NCBI GenBank assembly: GCA_029747015.1
Contig: JAKOGI010000025.1
Coordinates: 372,001-436,000 of the forward strand
Length of the DNA stretch: 64,000 nt
Reading direction: 5' to 3'
From: Carnegiea gigantea
Lineage: Eukaryota; Streptophyta; Magnoliopsida; Caryophyllales; Cactaceae
In this document: piece by piece, positions 11,301 through 22,684 of the stretch
Layout of the letters: every line of letters starts with the position of its first letter
How positions within the stretch are numbered: position 1 is the stretch's first letter
The notes under the pieces: generated by a model
Seen by the model: only the letters and a program-made list of their open reading frames with translations
The model's database searches: none
What the model was told of the DNA's origin: nothing
Program-made: the position numbers and the translations under genes

Positions 11301-14300
11301 TTTCCATTGCTGTTATACGTGTTAGTGGACAGTGATCCGTACTTTGTTGCATATGTGAGGTAGTAGGTCATGTACATTTATTGAATGTACATCGGAACCC
11401 CATGAACATGTATATAGAGACTATGAAAGTTTTCACCGTGAAATGTCTACGTCTTGACGATTTCTTTTCCTGGTGGAGGAGGACTATATTACTGCAGTAT
11501 AGTTTTGCGAAATAATAAATACCTTGTTGCAAGACACTTTTTAATTTGCTTATCTTGAGTCAAAGATTATAATTACGTTTATCGAATTCACAAAAAAAAA
11601 ATGTATGATTGAATAGTAAAAGGATGTTATCTTTTGAAAGGTATCGCATAAGGGGGTCTATCTGATAAGTGCTGAAATGTGCATTGTTTTAGGGTTATTT
11701 GCTAGTATTTCTTAGGAGATTGTGTGTTTAACGGCTGATTTGCGCCCCTATTTTCGTTTTACGCTTGGATATGCTTCTTTGATGTATTTTGTAGGTTTTA
11801 AGACTTTTTGACCCCGTGTTGACCTTCAAATGGATGCAATTTGACTCACACGGAGGTACCCCTAGCCCATGTGCCCATGCGGGAAAGAGGAAAGAAAGAA
11901 AAGAGGTCCAAAGTCCACCACAGTTAGACCGTGGTGAGCACCACGGGCCATGGTGGATTGCAAGTAGCTAAACACTTTGCCTTCCTCTGATTGTGCATGT
12001 AGAAGAGATTGCTTGAGTTCTTTTATTTTAAAAGATTTCTCGGCTACTTGCAGGGCATCACAACTCATTCCATCTCTCATCTCGCCCAAAATTCATCTTT
12101 TCTAATCATTTTGGAAGCAATACAAGAATCAAGGGAAGGAATCTGCAGGTGGAGGCTTGAAGATTGAAAGATTGTTTGAAGAGATCTCGACTATTGCTGC
12201 GGATACTTCTTTCCTTACTTCTTAAACTTATTTTTGGTTTGTTCTAGTTAGATTCATGTTTAGTTTCATCTCTTTTGTTTTTGTTAGGACAATCATGAGT
12301 GAGTAGATTCTCCAGTCTACGGATTTGTTAGCCAAACAATGATGTTGCATTCCTAACGTTATCAAATCTTGTGCTTTATCTTGTTTGGTTTGGTTCAATC
12401 TGTGTTGTGTTGTGGATGAATGTGAGTGATTTAGCCAATTTACTTGCATGTGTTTAGATACTGACGAGTGTTTGGCTTAGTTGCTCAGGTACCACCTTTC
12501 CACATTTCCCTCACAGGTTCGACATTTTTGGTTGGGGGGGAGTTATGTGCGTGTGCATGGGATCTTGCGGTTGGACTTGGTTCTTAGATTTCTTGCCTAT
12601 GTTTTGTTGTTTTTTACATCCTTTTTAATTTGTTGATTTGTTCTAACCCATTGTATACCCATGAAATAGGGTCCAGAGGGGCTACTATTTGTTTTGTGAA
12701 GGTATTTCTTGCAAATATTGAGTTAAAAATTATTTCATGTAAAGGTGAAGAACATAAATAATAATTTAAGAGGTATAAAAAAACATTTACCAAAATCTTG
12801 AAAAGGTAAATGATAATATTTCTAAAAATAATGATAAGATTTTATACATAATTAGTGTAGGCATCAGGTCATATGTAAAGTGACCCAAACGTTATATCGC
12901 GTCCTCTTGGATTAAGACATGTCTAGGCCTTAAGTTATATGTAATTGACAATACTTCTCAAACATAGGGATAAGATTTTATACATAATTGTACGAAAAAA
13001 GAATCAAACAAAGCTGACAAAATATGTGGCCCCATGCAATAATAGAGTCGGAAATTATTTATATGATACTTCTAAAAATGTTTATGTTATGCACACACTA
13101 GATATGTGACAATAAAAATTTAACTTAAAATACTTTTAGAAGATATAGACTATCATTTGGACTCATCTCATGAAAATTACTATCTTGCACGAAAAAAGAA
13201 TTTAAGCTCTTCAATCAATCATGTATATGAATTGAAACCCTATAAATTATCACGCGTTAAAGTCCCTTCGATCGGATCATATCTTGCCATCTTCAGTGCA
13301 TTGATGGCTAATGCATTGTCCATTCGTACATCCAATTTTCCATTGCTGTTATACGTGTTAGCGGACAGTGATCCGTACTTTGTTGCATATGTGAGGTAGT
13401 AGGTCATGTACATTTATTGAATGTACATCGGAACCCCATGAACATGTATATAGAGACTATGAAAGTTTTCACCGTGAAATGTCTACGTCTTGACGATTTC
13501 TTTTCCTGGTGGAGGAGGACTATATTACTGCAGTATAGTTTTGCGAAATAATAAATACCTTGTTGCAAGACACTTTTTAATTTGCTTATCTTGAGTCAAA
13601 GATTATAATTACGTTTATCGAATTCACAAAAAAAAAATGTATGATTGAATAGTAAAAGGATGTTATCTTTTGAAAGGTATCGCATAAGGGGGTCTATCTG
13701 ATAAGTGCTGAAATGTGCATTGTTTTAGGGTTATTTGCTAGTATTTCTTAGGAGATTGTGTGTTTAACGGCTGATTTGCGCCCTTATTTTCGTTTTACGC
13801 TTGGATATGCTTCTTTGATGTATTTTGTAGGTTTTAAGACTTTTTGACCCCGTGTTGACCTTCAAATGGATGCAATTTGACTCACACGGAGGTACCCCTA
13901 GCCCATGTGCCCATGCGGGAAAGAGGAAAGAAAGAAAAGAGGTCCAAAGTCCACCACAGTTAGACCGTGGTGAGCACCACGGGCCATGGTGGATTGCAAG
14001 TAGCTAAACACTTTGCCTTCCTCTGATTGTGCATGTAGAAGAGATTGCTTGAGTTCTTTTATTTTAAAAGATTTCTCGGCTACTTGCAGGGCATCACAAC
14101 TCATTCCATCTCTCATCTCGCCCAAAATTCATCTTTTCTAATCATTTTGGAAGCAATACAAGAATCAAGGGAAGGAATCTGCAGGTGGAGGCTTGAAGAT
14201 TGAAAGATTGTTTGAAGAGATCTCGACTATTGCTGCGGATACTTCTTTCCTTACTTCTTAAACTTATTTTTGGTTTGTTCTAGTTAGATTCATGTTTAGT

Positions 14301-17300
14301 TTCATCTCTTTTGTTTTTGTTAGGACAATCATGAGTGAGTAGATTCTCCAGTCTACGGATTTGTTAGCCAAACAATGATGTTGCATTCCTAACGTTATCA
14401 AATCTTGTGCTTTATCTTGTTTGGTTTGGTTCAATCTGTGTTGTGTTGTGGATGAATGTGAGTGATTTAGCCAATTTACTTGCATGTGTTTAGATACTGA
14501 CGAGTGTTTGGCTTAGTTGCTCAGGTACCACCTTTCCACATTTCCCTCACAGGTTCGACATTTTTGGTTGGGGGGGGAGTTATGTGCGTGTGCATGGGAT
14601 CTTGCGGTTGGACTTGGTTCTTAGATTTCTTGCCTAAGTTTTGTTGTTTTTTGTATCCTTTTTAATTTGTTGATTTGTTCTAACCCATTGTATACCCATG
14701 AAATAGGGTCCAGAGGGGCTACTATTTGTTTTGTGAAGGTATTTCTTGCAAATATTGAGTTAAAAATTATTTCATGTAAAGGTGAAGAACATAAATAATA
14801 ATTTAAGAGGTATAAAAAAACATTTACCAAAATCTTGAAAAGGTAAATGATAATATTTCTAAAAATAATGATAAGATTTTATACATAATTAGTGTAGGCA
14901 TCAGGTCATATGTAAAGTGACCCAAACGTTATATCGCGTCCTCTTGGATTAAGACATGTCTAGGCCTTAAGTTATATGTAAATGACAATACTTCTCAAAC
15001 ATAGGGATAAGATTTTATACATAATTGTACGAAAAAAGAATCAAACAAAGCTGACAAAATGTGTGGCCCCATGCAATAATAGAGTCGGAAATTATTTATA
15101 TGATACTTCTAAAAATGTTTATGTTATGCACACACTAGATATGTGACAATAAAAATTTAATTTAAAATACTTTTAGAAGATATAGACTATCATTTGGACT
15201 CATCTCATGAAAATTACTATCTTGCACGAAAAAAGAATTTGAGCTCTTCAATCAATCATGTATATGAATTGAAACCCTATAAATTATCACGCGTTAAAGT
15301 CCCTTCGATCGGATCATATCTTGCCATCTTCAGTGCATTGATGGCTAATGCATTGTCCATTCGTACATCCAATTTTCCATTGCTGTTATACGTGTTAGTG
15401 GACAGTGATCCGTACTTTGTTGCATATGTGAGGTAGTAGGTCATGTACATTTATTGAATGTACATCGGAACCCCATGAACATGTATATAGAGACTATGAA
15501 AGTTTTCACCGTGAAATGTCTACGTCTTGACGATTTCTTTTCCTGGTGGAGGAGGACTATATTACTGCAGTATAGTTTTGCGAAATAATAAATACCTTGT
15601 TGCAAGACACTTTTTAATTTGCTTATCTTGAGTCAAAGATTATAATTACGTTTATCGAATTCACAAAAAAAAAATGTATGATTGAATAGTAAAAGGATGT
15701 TATCTTTTGAAAGGTATCGCATAAGGGGGTCTATCTGATAAGTGCTGAAATGTGCATTGTTTTAGGGTTATTTGCTAGTATTTCTTAGGAGATTGTGTGT
15801 TTAACGGCTGATTTGCGCCCCTATTTTCGTTTTACGCTTGGATATGCTTCTTTGATGTATTTTGTAGGTTTTAAGACTTTTTGACCCCGTGTTGACCTTC
15901 AAATGGATGCAATTTGACTCACACAGAGGTACCCCTAGCCCATGTGCCCATGCGGGAAAGAGGAAAGAAAGAAAAGAGGTCCAAAGTCCACCACAGTTAG
16001 ACCGTGGTGAGCACCACGGGCCATGGTGGATTGCAAGTAGCTAAACACTTTGCCTTCCTCTGATTGTGCATGTAGAAGAGATTGCTTGAGTTCTTTTATT
16101 TTAAAAGATTTCTCGGCTACTTGCAGGGCATCACAACTCATTCCATCTCTCATCTCGCCCAAAATTCATCTTTTCTAATCATTTTGGAAGCAATACAAGA
16201 ATCAAGGGAAGGAATCTGCAGGTGGAGGCTTGAAGATTGAAAGATTGTTTGAAGAGATCTCGACTATTGCTGCGGATACTTCTTTCCTTACTTCTTAAAC
16301 TTATTTTTGGTTTGTTCTAGTTAGATTCATGTTTAGTTTCATCTCTTTTGTTTTTGTTAGGACAATCATGAGTGAGTAGATTCTCCAGTCTACGGATTTG
16401 TTAGCCAAACAATGATGTTGCATTCCTAACGTTATCAAATCTTGTGCTTTATCTTGTTTGGTTTGGTTCAATCTGTGTTGTGTTGTGGATGAATGTGAGT
16501 GATTTAGCCAATTTACTTGCATGTGTTTAGATACTGACGAGTGTTTGGCTTAGTTGCTCAGGTACCACCTTTCCACATTTCCCTCACAGGTTCGACATTT
16601 TTGGTTGGGGGGGGAGTTATGTGCGTGTGCATGGGATCTTGCGGTTGGACTTGGTTCTTAGATTTCTTGCCTAAGTTTTGTTGTTTTTTGTATCCTTTTT
16701 AATTTGTTGATTTGTTCTAACCCATTGTATACCCATGAAATAGGGTCCAGAGGGGCTACTATTTGTTTTGTGAAGGTATTTCTTGCAAATATTGAGTTAA
16801 AAATTATTTCATGTAAAGGTGAAGAACATAAATAATAATTTAAGAGGTATAAAAAAACATTTACCAAAATCTTGAAAAGGTAAATGATAATATTTCTAAA
16901 AATAATGATAAGATTTTATACATAATTAGTGTAGGCATCAGGTCATATGTAAAGTGACCCAAACGTTATATCGCGTCCTCTTGGATTAAGACATGTCTAG
17001 GCCTTAAGTTATATGTAAATGACAATACTTCTCAAACATAGGGATAAGATTTTATACATAATTGTACGAAAAAAGAATCAAACAAAGCTGACAAAATGTG
17101 TGGCCCCATGCAATAATAGAGTCGGAAATTATTTATATGATACTTCTAAAAATGTTTATGTTATGCACACACTAGATATGTGACAATAAAAATTTAATTT
17201 AAAATACTTTTAGAAGATATAGACTATCATTTGGACTCATCTCATGAAAATTACTATCTTGCACGAAAAAAGAATTTAAGCTCTTCAATCAATCATGTAT

Positions 17301-20300
17301 ATGAATTGAAACCCTATAAATTATCACGCGTTAAAGTCCCTTCGATCGGATCATATCTTGCCATCTTCAGTGCATTGATGGCTAATGCATTGTCCATTCG
17401 TACATCCAATTTTCCATTGCTGTTATACGTGTTAGTGGACAGTGATCCGTACTTTGTTGCATATGTGAGGTAGTAGGTCATGTGCATTTATTGAATGTAC
17501 ATCGGAACCCCATGAACATGTATATAGAGACTATGAAAGTTTTCACCGTGAAATGTCTACGTCTTGACGATTTCTTTTCCTGGTGGAGGAGGACTATATT
17601 ACTGCAGTATAGTTTTGCGAAATAATAAATACCTTGTTGCAAGACACTTTTTAATTTGCTTATCTTGAGTCAAAGATTATAATTACGTTTATCGAATTCA
17701 CAAAAAAAAAAAATGTATGATTGAATAGTAAAAGGATGTTATCTTTTGAAAGGTATCGCATAAGGGGGTCTATCTGATAAGTGCTGAAATGTGCATTGTT
17801 TTAGGGTTATTTGCTAGTATTTCTTAGGAGATTGTGTGTTTAACGGCTGATTTGCGCCCTTATTTTCGTTTTACGCTTGGATATGCTTCTTTGATGTATT
17901 TTGTAGGTTTTAAGACTTTTTGACCCCGTGTTGACCTTCAAATGGATGCAATTTGACTCACACGGAGGTACCCCTAGCCCATGTGCCCATGCGGGAAAGA
18001 GGAAAGAAAGAAAAGAGGTCCAAAGTCCACCACAGTTAGACCGTGGTGAGCACCACGGGCCATGGTGGATTGCAAGTAGCTAAACACTTTGCCTTCCTCT
18101 GATTGTGCATGTAGAAGAGATTGCTTGAGTTCTTTTATTTTAAAAGATTTCTCGGCTACTTGCAGGGCATCACAACTCATTCCATCTCTCATCTCGCCCA
18201 AAATTCATCTTTTCTAATCATTTTGGAAGCAATACAAGAATCAAGGGAAGGAATCTGCAGGTGGAGGCTTGAAGATTGAAAGATTGTTTGAAGAGATCTC
18301 GACTATTGCTGCGGATACTTCTTTCCTTACTTCTTAAACTTATTTTTGGTTTGTTCTAGTTAGATTCATGTTTAGTTTCATCTCTTTTGTTTTTGTTAGG
18401 ACAATCATGAGTGAGTAGATTCTCCAGTCTACGGATTTGTTAGCCAAACAATGATGTTGCATTCCTAACGTTATCAAATCTTGTGCTTTATCTTGTTTGG
18501 TTTGGTTCAATCTGTGTTGTGTTGTGGATGAATGTGAGTGATTTAGCCAATTTACTTGCATGTGTTTAGATACTGACGAGTGTTTGGCTTAGTTGCTCAG
18601 GTACCACCTTTCCACATTTCCCTCACAGGTTCGACATTTTTGGTTGGGGGGGGAGTTATGTGCGTGTGCATGGGATCTTGCGGTTGGACTTGGTTCTTAG
18701 ATTTCTTGCCTAAGTTTTGTTGTTTTTTGCATCCTTTTTAATTTGTTGATTTGTTCTAACCCATTGTATACCCATGAAATAGGGTCCAGAGGGGCTACTA
18801 TTTGTTTTGTGAAGGTATTTCTTGCAAATATTGAGTTAAAAATTATTTCATGTAAAGGTGAAGAACATAAATAATAATTTAAGAGGTATAAAAAAACATT
18901 TACCAAAATCTTGAAAAGGTAAATGATAATATTTCTAAAAATAATGATAAGATTTTATACATAATTAGTGTAGGCATCAGGTCATATGTAAAGTGACCCA
19001 AACGTTATATCGCGTCCTCTTGGATTAAGACATGTCTAGGCCTTAAGTTATATGTAAATGACAATACTTCTCAAACATAGGGATAAGATTTTATACATAA
19101 TTGTACGAAAAAAGAATCAAACAAAGCTGACAAAATGTGTGGCCCCATGCAATAATAGAGTCGGAAATTATTTATATGATACTTCTAAAAATGTTTATGT
19201 TATGCACACACTAGATATGTGACAATAAAAATTTAATTTAAAATACTTTTAGAAGATATAGACTATCATTTGGACTCATCTCATGAAAATTACTATCTTG
19301 CACGAAAAAAGAATTTAAGCTCTTCAATCAATCATGTATATGAATTGAAACCCTATAAATTATCACGCGTTAAAGTCCCTTCGATCGGATCATATCTTGC
19401 CATCTTCAGTGCATTGATGGCTAATGCATTGTCCATTCGTACATCCAATTTTCCATTGCTGTTATACGTGTTAGTGGACAGTGATCCGTACTTTGTTGCA
19501 TATGTGAGGTAGTAGGTCATGTGCATTTATTGAATGTACATCGGAACCCCATGAACATGTATATAGAGACTATGAAAGTTTTCACCGTGAAATGTCTACG
19601 TCTTGACGATTTCTTTTCCTGGTGGAGGAGGACTATATTACTGCAGTATAGTTTTGCGAAATAATAAATACCTTGTTGCAAGACACTTTTTAATTTGCTT
19701 ATCTTGAGTCAAAGATTATAATTACGTTTATCGAATTCACAAAAAAAAAATGTATGATTGAATAGTAAAAGGATGTTATCTTTTGAAAGGTATCGCATAA
19801 GGGGGTCTATCTGATAAGTGCTGAAATGTGCATTGTTTTAGGGTTATTTGCTAGTATTTCTTAGGAGATTGTGTGTTTAACGGCTGATTTGCGCCCCTAT
19901 TTTCGTTTTACGCTTGGATATGCTTCTTTGATGTATTTTGTAGGTTTTAAGACTTTTTGACCCCGTGTTGACCTTCAAATGGATGCAATTTGACTCACAC
20001 GGAGGTACCCCTAGCCCATGTGCCCATGCGGGAAAGAGGAAAGAAAGAAAAGAGGTCCAAAGTCCACCACAGTTAGACCGTGGTGAGCACCACGGGCCAT
20101 GGTGGATTGCAAGTAGCTAAACACTTTGCCTTCCTCTGATTGTGCATGTAGAAGAGATTGCTTGAGTTCTTTTATTTTAAAAGATTTCTCGGCTACTTGC
20201 AGGGCATCACAACTCATTCCATCTCTCATCTCGCCCAAAATTCATCTTTTCTAATCATTTTGGAAGCAATACAAGAATCAAGGGAAGGAATCTGCAGGTG

Positions 20301-20609
20301 GAGGCTTGAAGATTGAAAGATTGTTTGAAGAGATCTCGACTATTGCTGCGGATACTTCTTTCCTTACTTCTTAAACTTATTTTTGGTTTGTTCTAGTTAT
20401 ATTCATGTTTAGTTTCATCTCTTTTGTTTTTGTTAGGACAATCATGAGTGAGTAGATTCTCCTGTCTACGGATTTGTTAGCCAAACAATGATGTTGCATT
20501 CCTAACGTTATCAAATCTTGTGCTTTATCTTGTTTGGTTTGGTTCAATCTGTGTTGTGTTGTGGATGAATGTGAGTGATTTAGCCAATTTACTTGCATGT
20601 GTTTAGATA
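8389..20609. repeat. Tandem array, six units of 2036-2039 bp
   Basis: Six complete head-to-tail units start at 8389, 10425, 12461, 14497, 16534 and 18573, and the array ends at 20609. Lengths are 2036, 2036, 2036, 2037, 2039 and 2037 bp, differing in homopolymer lengths. Each unit has two parts. About 1.29 kb matches the single-copy-like block at 2349-3675. About 0.75 kb (9677-10424 in unit 1) is a retroelement-like segment absent from that block. Only a handful of substitutions separate units, so the amplification is recent or homogenised. Open frames of 69-80 codons recur in every unit simply because the DNA is repeated. Most lack a good ATG or codon pattern, and I call none. Confidence 0.95.
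9677..10424 (+). mobile_element. Retroelement-like segment inside the tandem unit
   Basis: This segment has no counterpart at the matching point of the duplicated block (about 3676). It is richer in GC than its surroundings. Its right part has the pattern of plant LTR-retrotransposon terminal or leader regions, with a phrase around ATGAGTGAGTAG. After the last array unit the same element seems to continue from 20610 to about 21130. No gag or pol reading frame is visible, so the class is a guess. Equivalent segments occur in all six units. Confidence 0.4.
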
Positions 20610-21905
20610 GTGGAGTGAAATATCAAAAGGAGAACCCTACCATTAGATCGGCAAGATTAGACTTAACCTTGTGGCTCTTGAGAGAGGATTACATGTTGAG
20701 AGAAAAAAGTGATAAATCAAGATCTTAAACTTGGACTAAAATAAAAACCTTTGAAAGAATGGTGATTAAATTAGTTTGAGTAATTTGGTTAATTTCGAAT
20801 GAAGGGATTGAATTTTGTTTGTTTATCATCGTTTGAATCAACAAATTTGAGAAGAGCACTTATTTAATTCAAGGATCTAACTCATCATAACGCAAAACCA
20901 ATCCCTATATGTCTTTTATTAATTGATTTCTCAATTTTACTAGACGTAGATTCACTAGTTTAGATAAACAATCCACTTGATTACTTGATCTGGCTAGCAT
21001 TTTAGTAGGACAAAACTTGATAGATTGCATTGATATCTATGGGACAATATTTGATCTTTACTATAACACCCATGTGGTGTAAATCAGTATCTTTGTCTAG
21101 TTGTCATACCTATTTTAATAAGTTAATTAGTAGACTTCAAACACTAATTATTAAAAAAAAGGGATGTTATGACTTACAAGTTGCGTGAATTACCCTTTTT
21201 ATTCATAAATTTTTACTATTATAAAATTATGTGTAATATGTCTTCACGGATACGATTGATCCAATTAGAGTGTTATTTGTATCCGTCGACACAGCTGACG
21301 AACGATAAAGTTTCACAATTTGTAATTGATTGTAATTGGTGAAAATTTTGGTGATTTTAAATCAAATGACATATTATTTTTGATTACGATAAGACATTTA
21401 AGAAACATTACGTAGCAAGATATATTTCATCACCTTAAAATTTTACAGCTCTTATAGATAAAATATCTAAAACTGTTAATTTTCAATTGAAGTAATCAGA
21501 CTGTAGTGATGAATAATAAAGTTCCTTGCATGCAGTCACATACTGTTACACCTTATCAATTGTAAAAACGAGTACTCTCATTTTTTAAAAAATTTTTTTT
21601 TTACTAATAGTTATAATCACATCGAAGTAGTTCAAATTTGTTATCATACTATCTTAATGCAATGATGTTCGAAATCAGAATAGTTGAAAAAGGTAAGTAT
21701 GGACTATTTTATCAGCTTGAATTTTACAAACTAAAATCAAATGTCTTTCTAAACTTCCTTTACTCTGTTTCTGTAAAGTAATAGGTAGTCTCTACTCTTG
21801 ACACACTCAAGATTGAACAAACTTTTTAATGTGTACCCATGACTGCACGTACATGTAACAACAATTTAATTAATTAAAAACCCATTTAATTAGCTATATT
21901 TATAA
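20610..21905. other. Array right flank and unassigned AT-rich DNA
   Basis: Bases 20610 to about 21130 look like the continuation of the retroelement-like segment of the tandem unit. The rest is AT-rich and non-coding up to the jasmonate-induced protein pseudogene. I see no RNA gene, TIR or open frame of note. Confidence 0.4.
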
Positions 21906-22250
21906 TCAACTTGTGTCGTGTTGAATTTCAAAATATAATCGATCGAATAGAACCTTGGAAAGGTTGCTCCCACGTTGGTTGTGCCAACTCACCGTATATT
22001 CCAATGGATTGTCGTCAAGGTCGAAGCCATTATAGATAACACAAGCAGAGGCGCCACCTCCCTGGTTGTTGATGGAGGAAGGCGCCCCAATGCCCGTTTC
22101 TAATGAACAAAGGTGCGGAACTAGGGCCACGTACCCTTTGAAATCGAATGACTTGAAGTAACTCAAACAAGCATCGGTTGCATTGTAAATGCAGCCAAGG
22201 ACGCACTCATGATCAGTTTTGAATTTCTTGTACATGTTCTCCACGTAGCC
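21906..22250 (-). pseudogene. Truncated jasmonate-induced protein paralogue
   Basis: The minus strand encodes a paralogue of the middle of the gene at 4014-4768: GYVENMYKKF, CVLGCIYNATDACLSYFKSF and ASACVIYNGFDLDDNPLEY align with it. The N-terminal quarter is missing upstream of 22250. No equivalent of exon 2 is found to the left. The AAG/GT donor position of the intact gene is conserved here after 21954. A LINE inserted at 22662 separates it from any lost 5' part. It is most likely dead. Confidence 0.7.
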
Positions 22251-22661
22251 TATTTTAAAATGGAGCAAACTTGCACAAAAAAAATCTGGATAAATATAAT
22301 TATTGTTACGTATAAATTGTTGGTAGTAAGCTTAACTAATTATGGCATGTAAATTAATATGACAAGTAAGGTGAAAAATACCGGGTCACTAAACTGCTCG
22401 TTCATGGGCTGACCCCATCCAACCTGTTAGTATGCTTTAAAAAGTCAACCCGTTATTGACCCGGTCCATTATTGACCTAAGAAGGTTGTTTTGGGCGATA
22501 GGGGTGGTAATGTGGTGTAATTTTTCGTTTTTTCATCTTATTTCATTCATTTTGCTTCATTAAAATTATGTTTGTATGTTCTGTCATAATAGTTAAAATT
22601 GAGATCTTGTATACATTATGTCTGAAGTTCAATTCCTCCTTCCTTATTGCATTGTAATTAT
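22251..22661. other. Spacer left of the LINE
   Basis: AT-rich non-coding DNA between the pseudogene and the LINE. The last 14 bases (22648-22661) are the left target-site duplication of the LINE. Confidence 0.5.
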
Positions 22662-22684
22662 TTTTTTGGGGGTACGGAAGAGGG

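Noticed and set aside
8512..20598. Families of 69-80-codon open frames repeated in each array unit
   Set aside because: They recur only because the DNA is tandemly repeated. They match no family, and at least one is disrupted in unit 3. The 80-codon form in units 2-6 is shortened by a single base change in unit 1, and there is no promoter or codon signal.
8389..20609. CRISPR-like or prokaryotic repeat array
   Set aside because: Units are 2 kb without unique spacers, and the surroundings are clearly plant nuclear DNA.
8389..20609. Assembly collapse or duplication error
   Set aside because: Not excluded, but units differ by private substitutions and homopolymer lengths in a consistent pattern. 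That argues for real copies.
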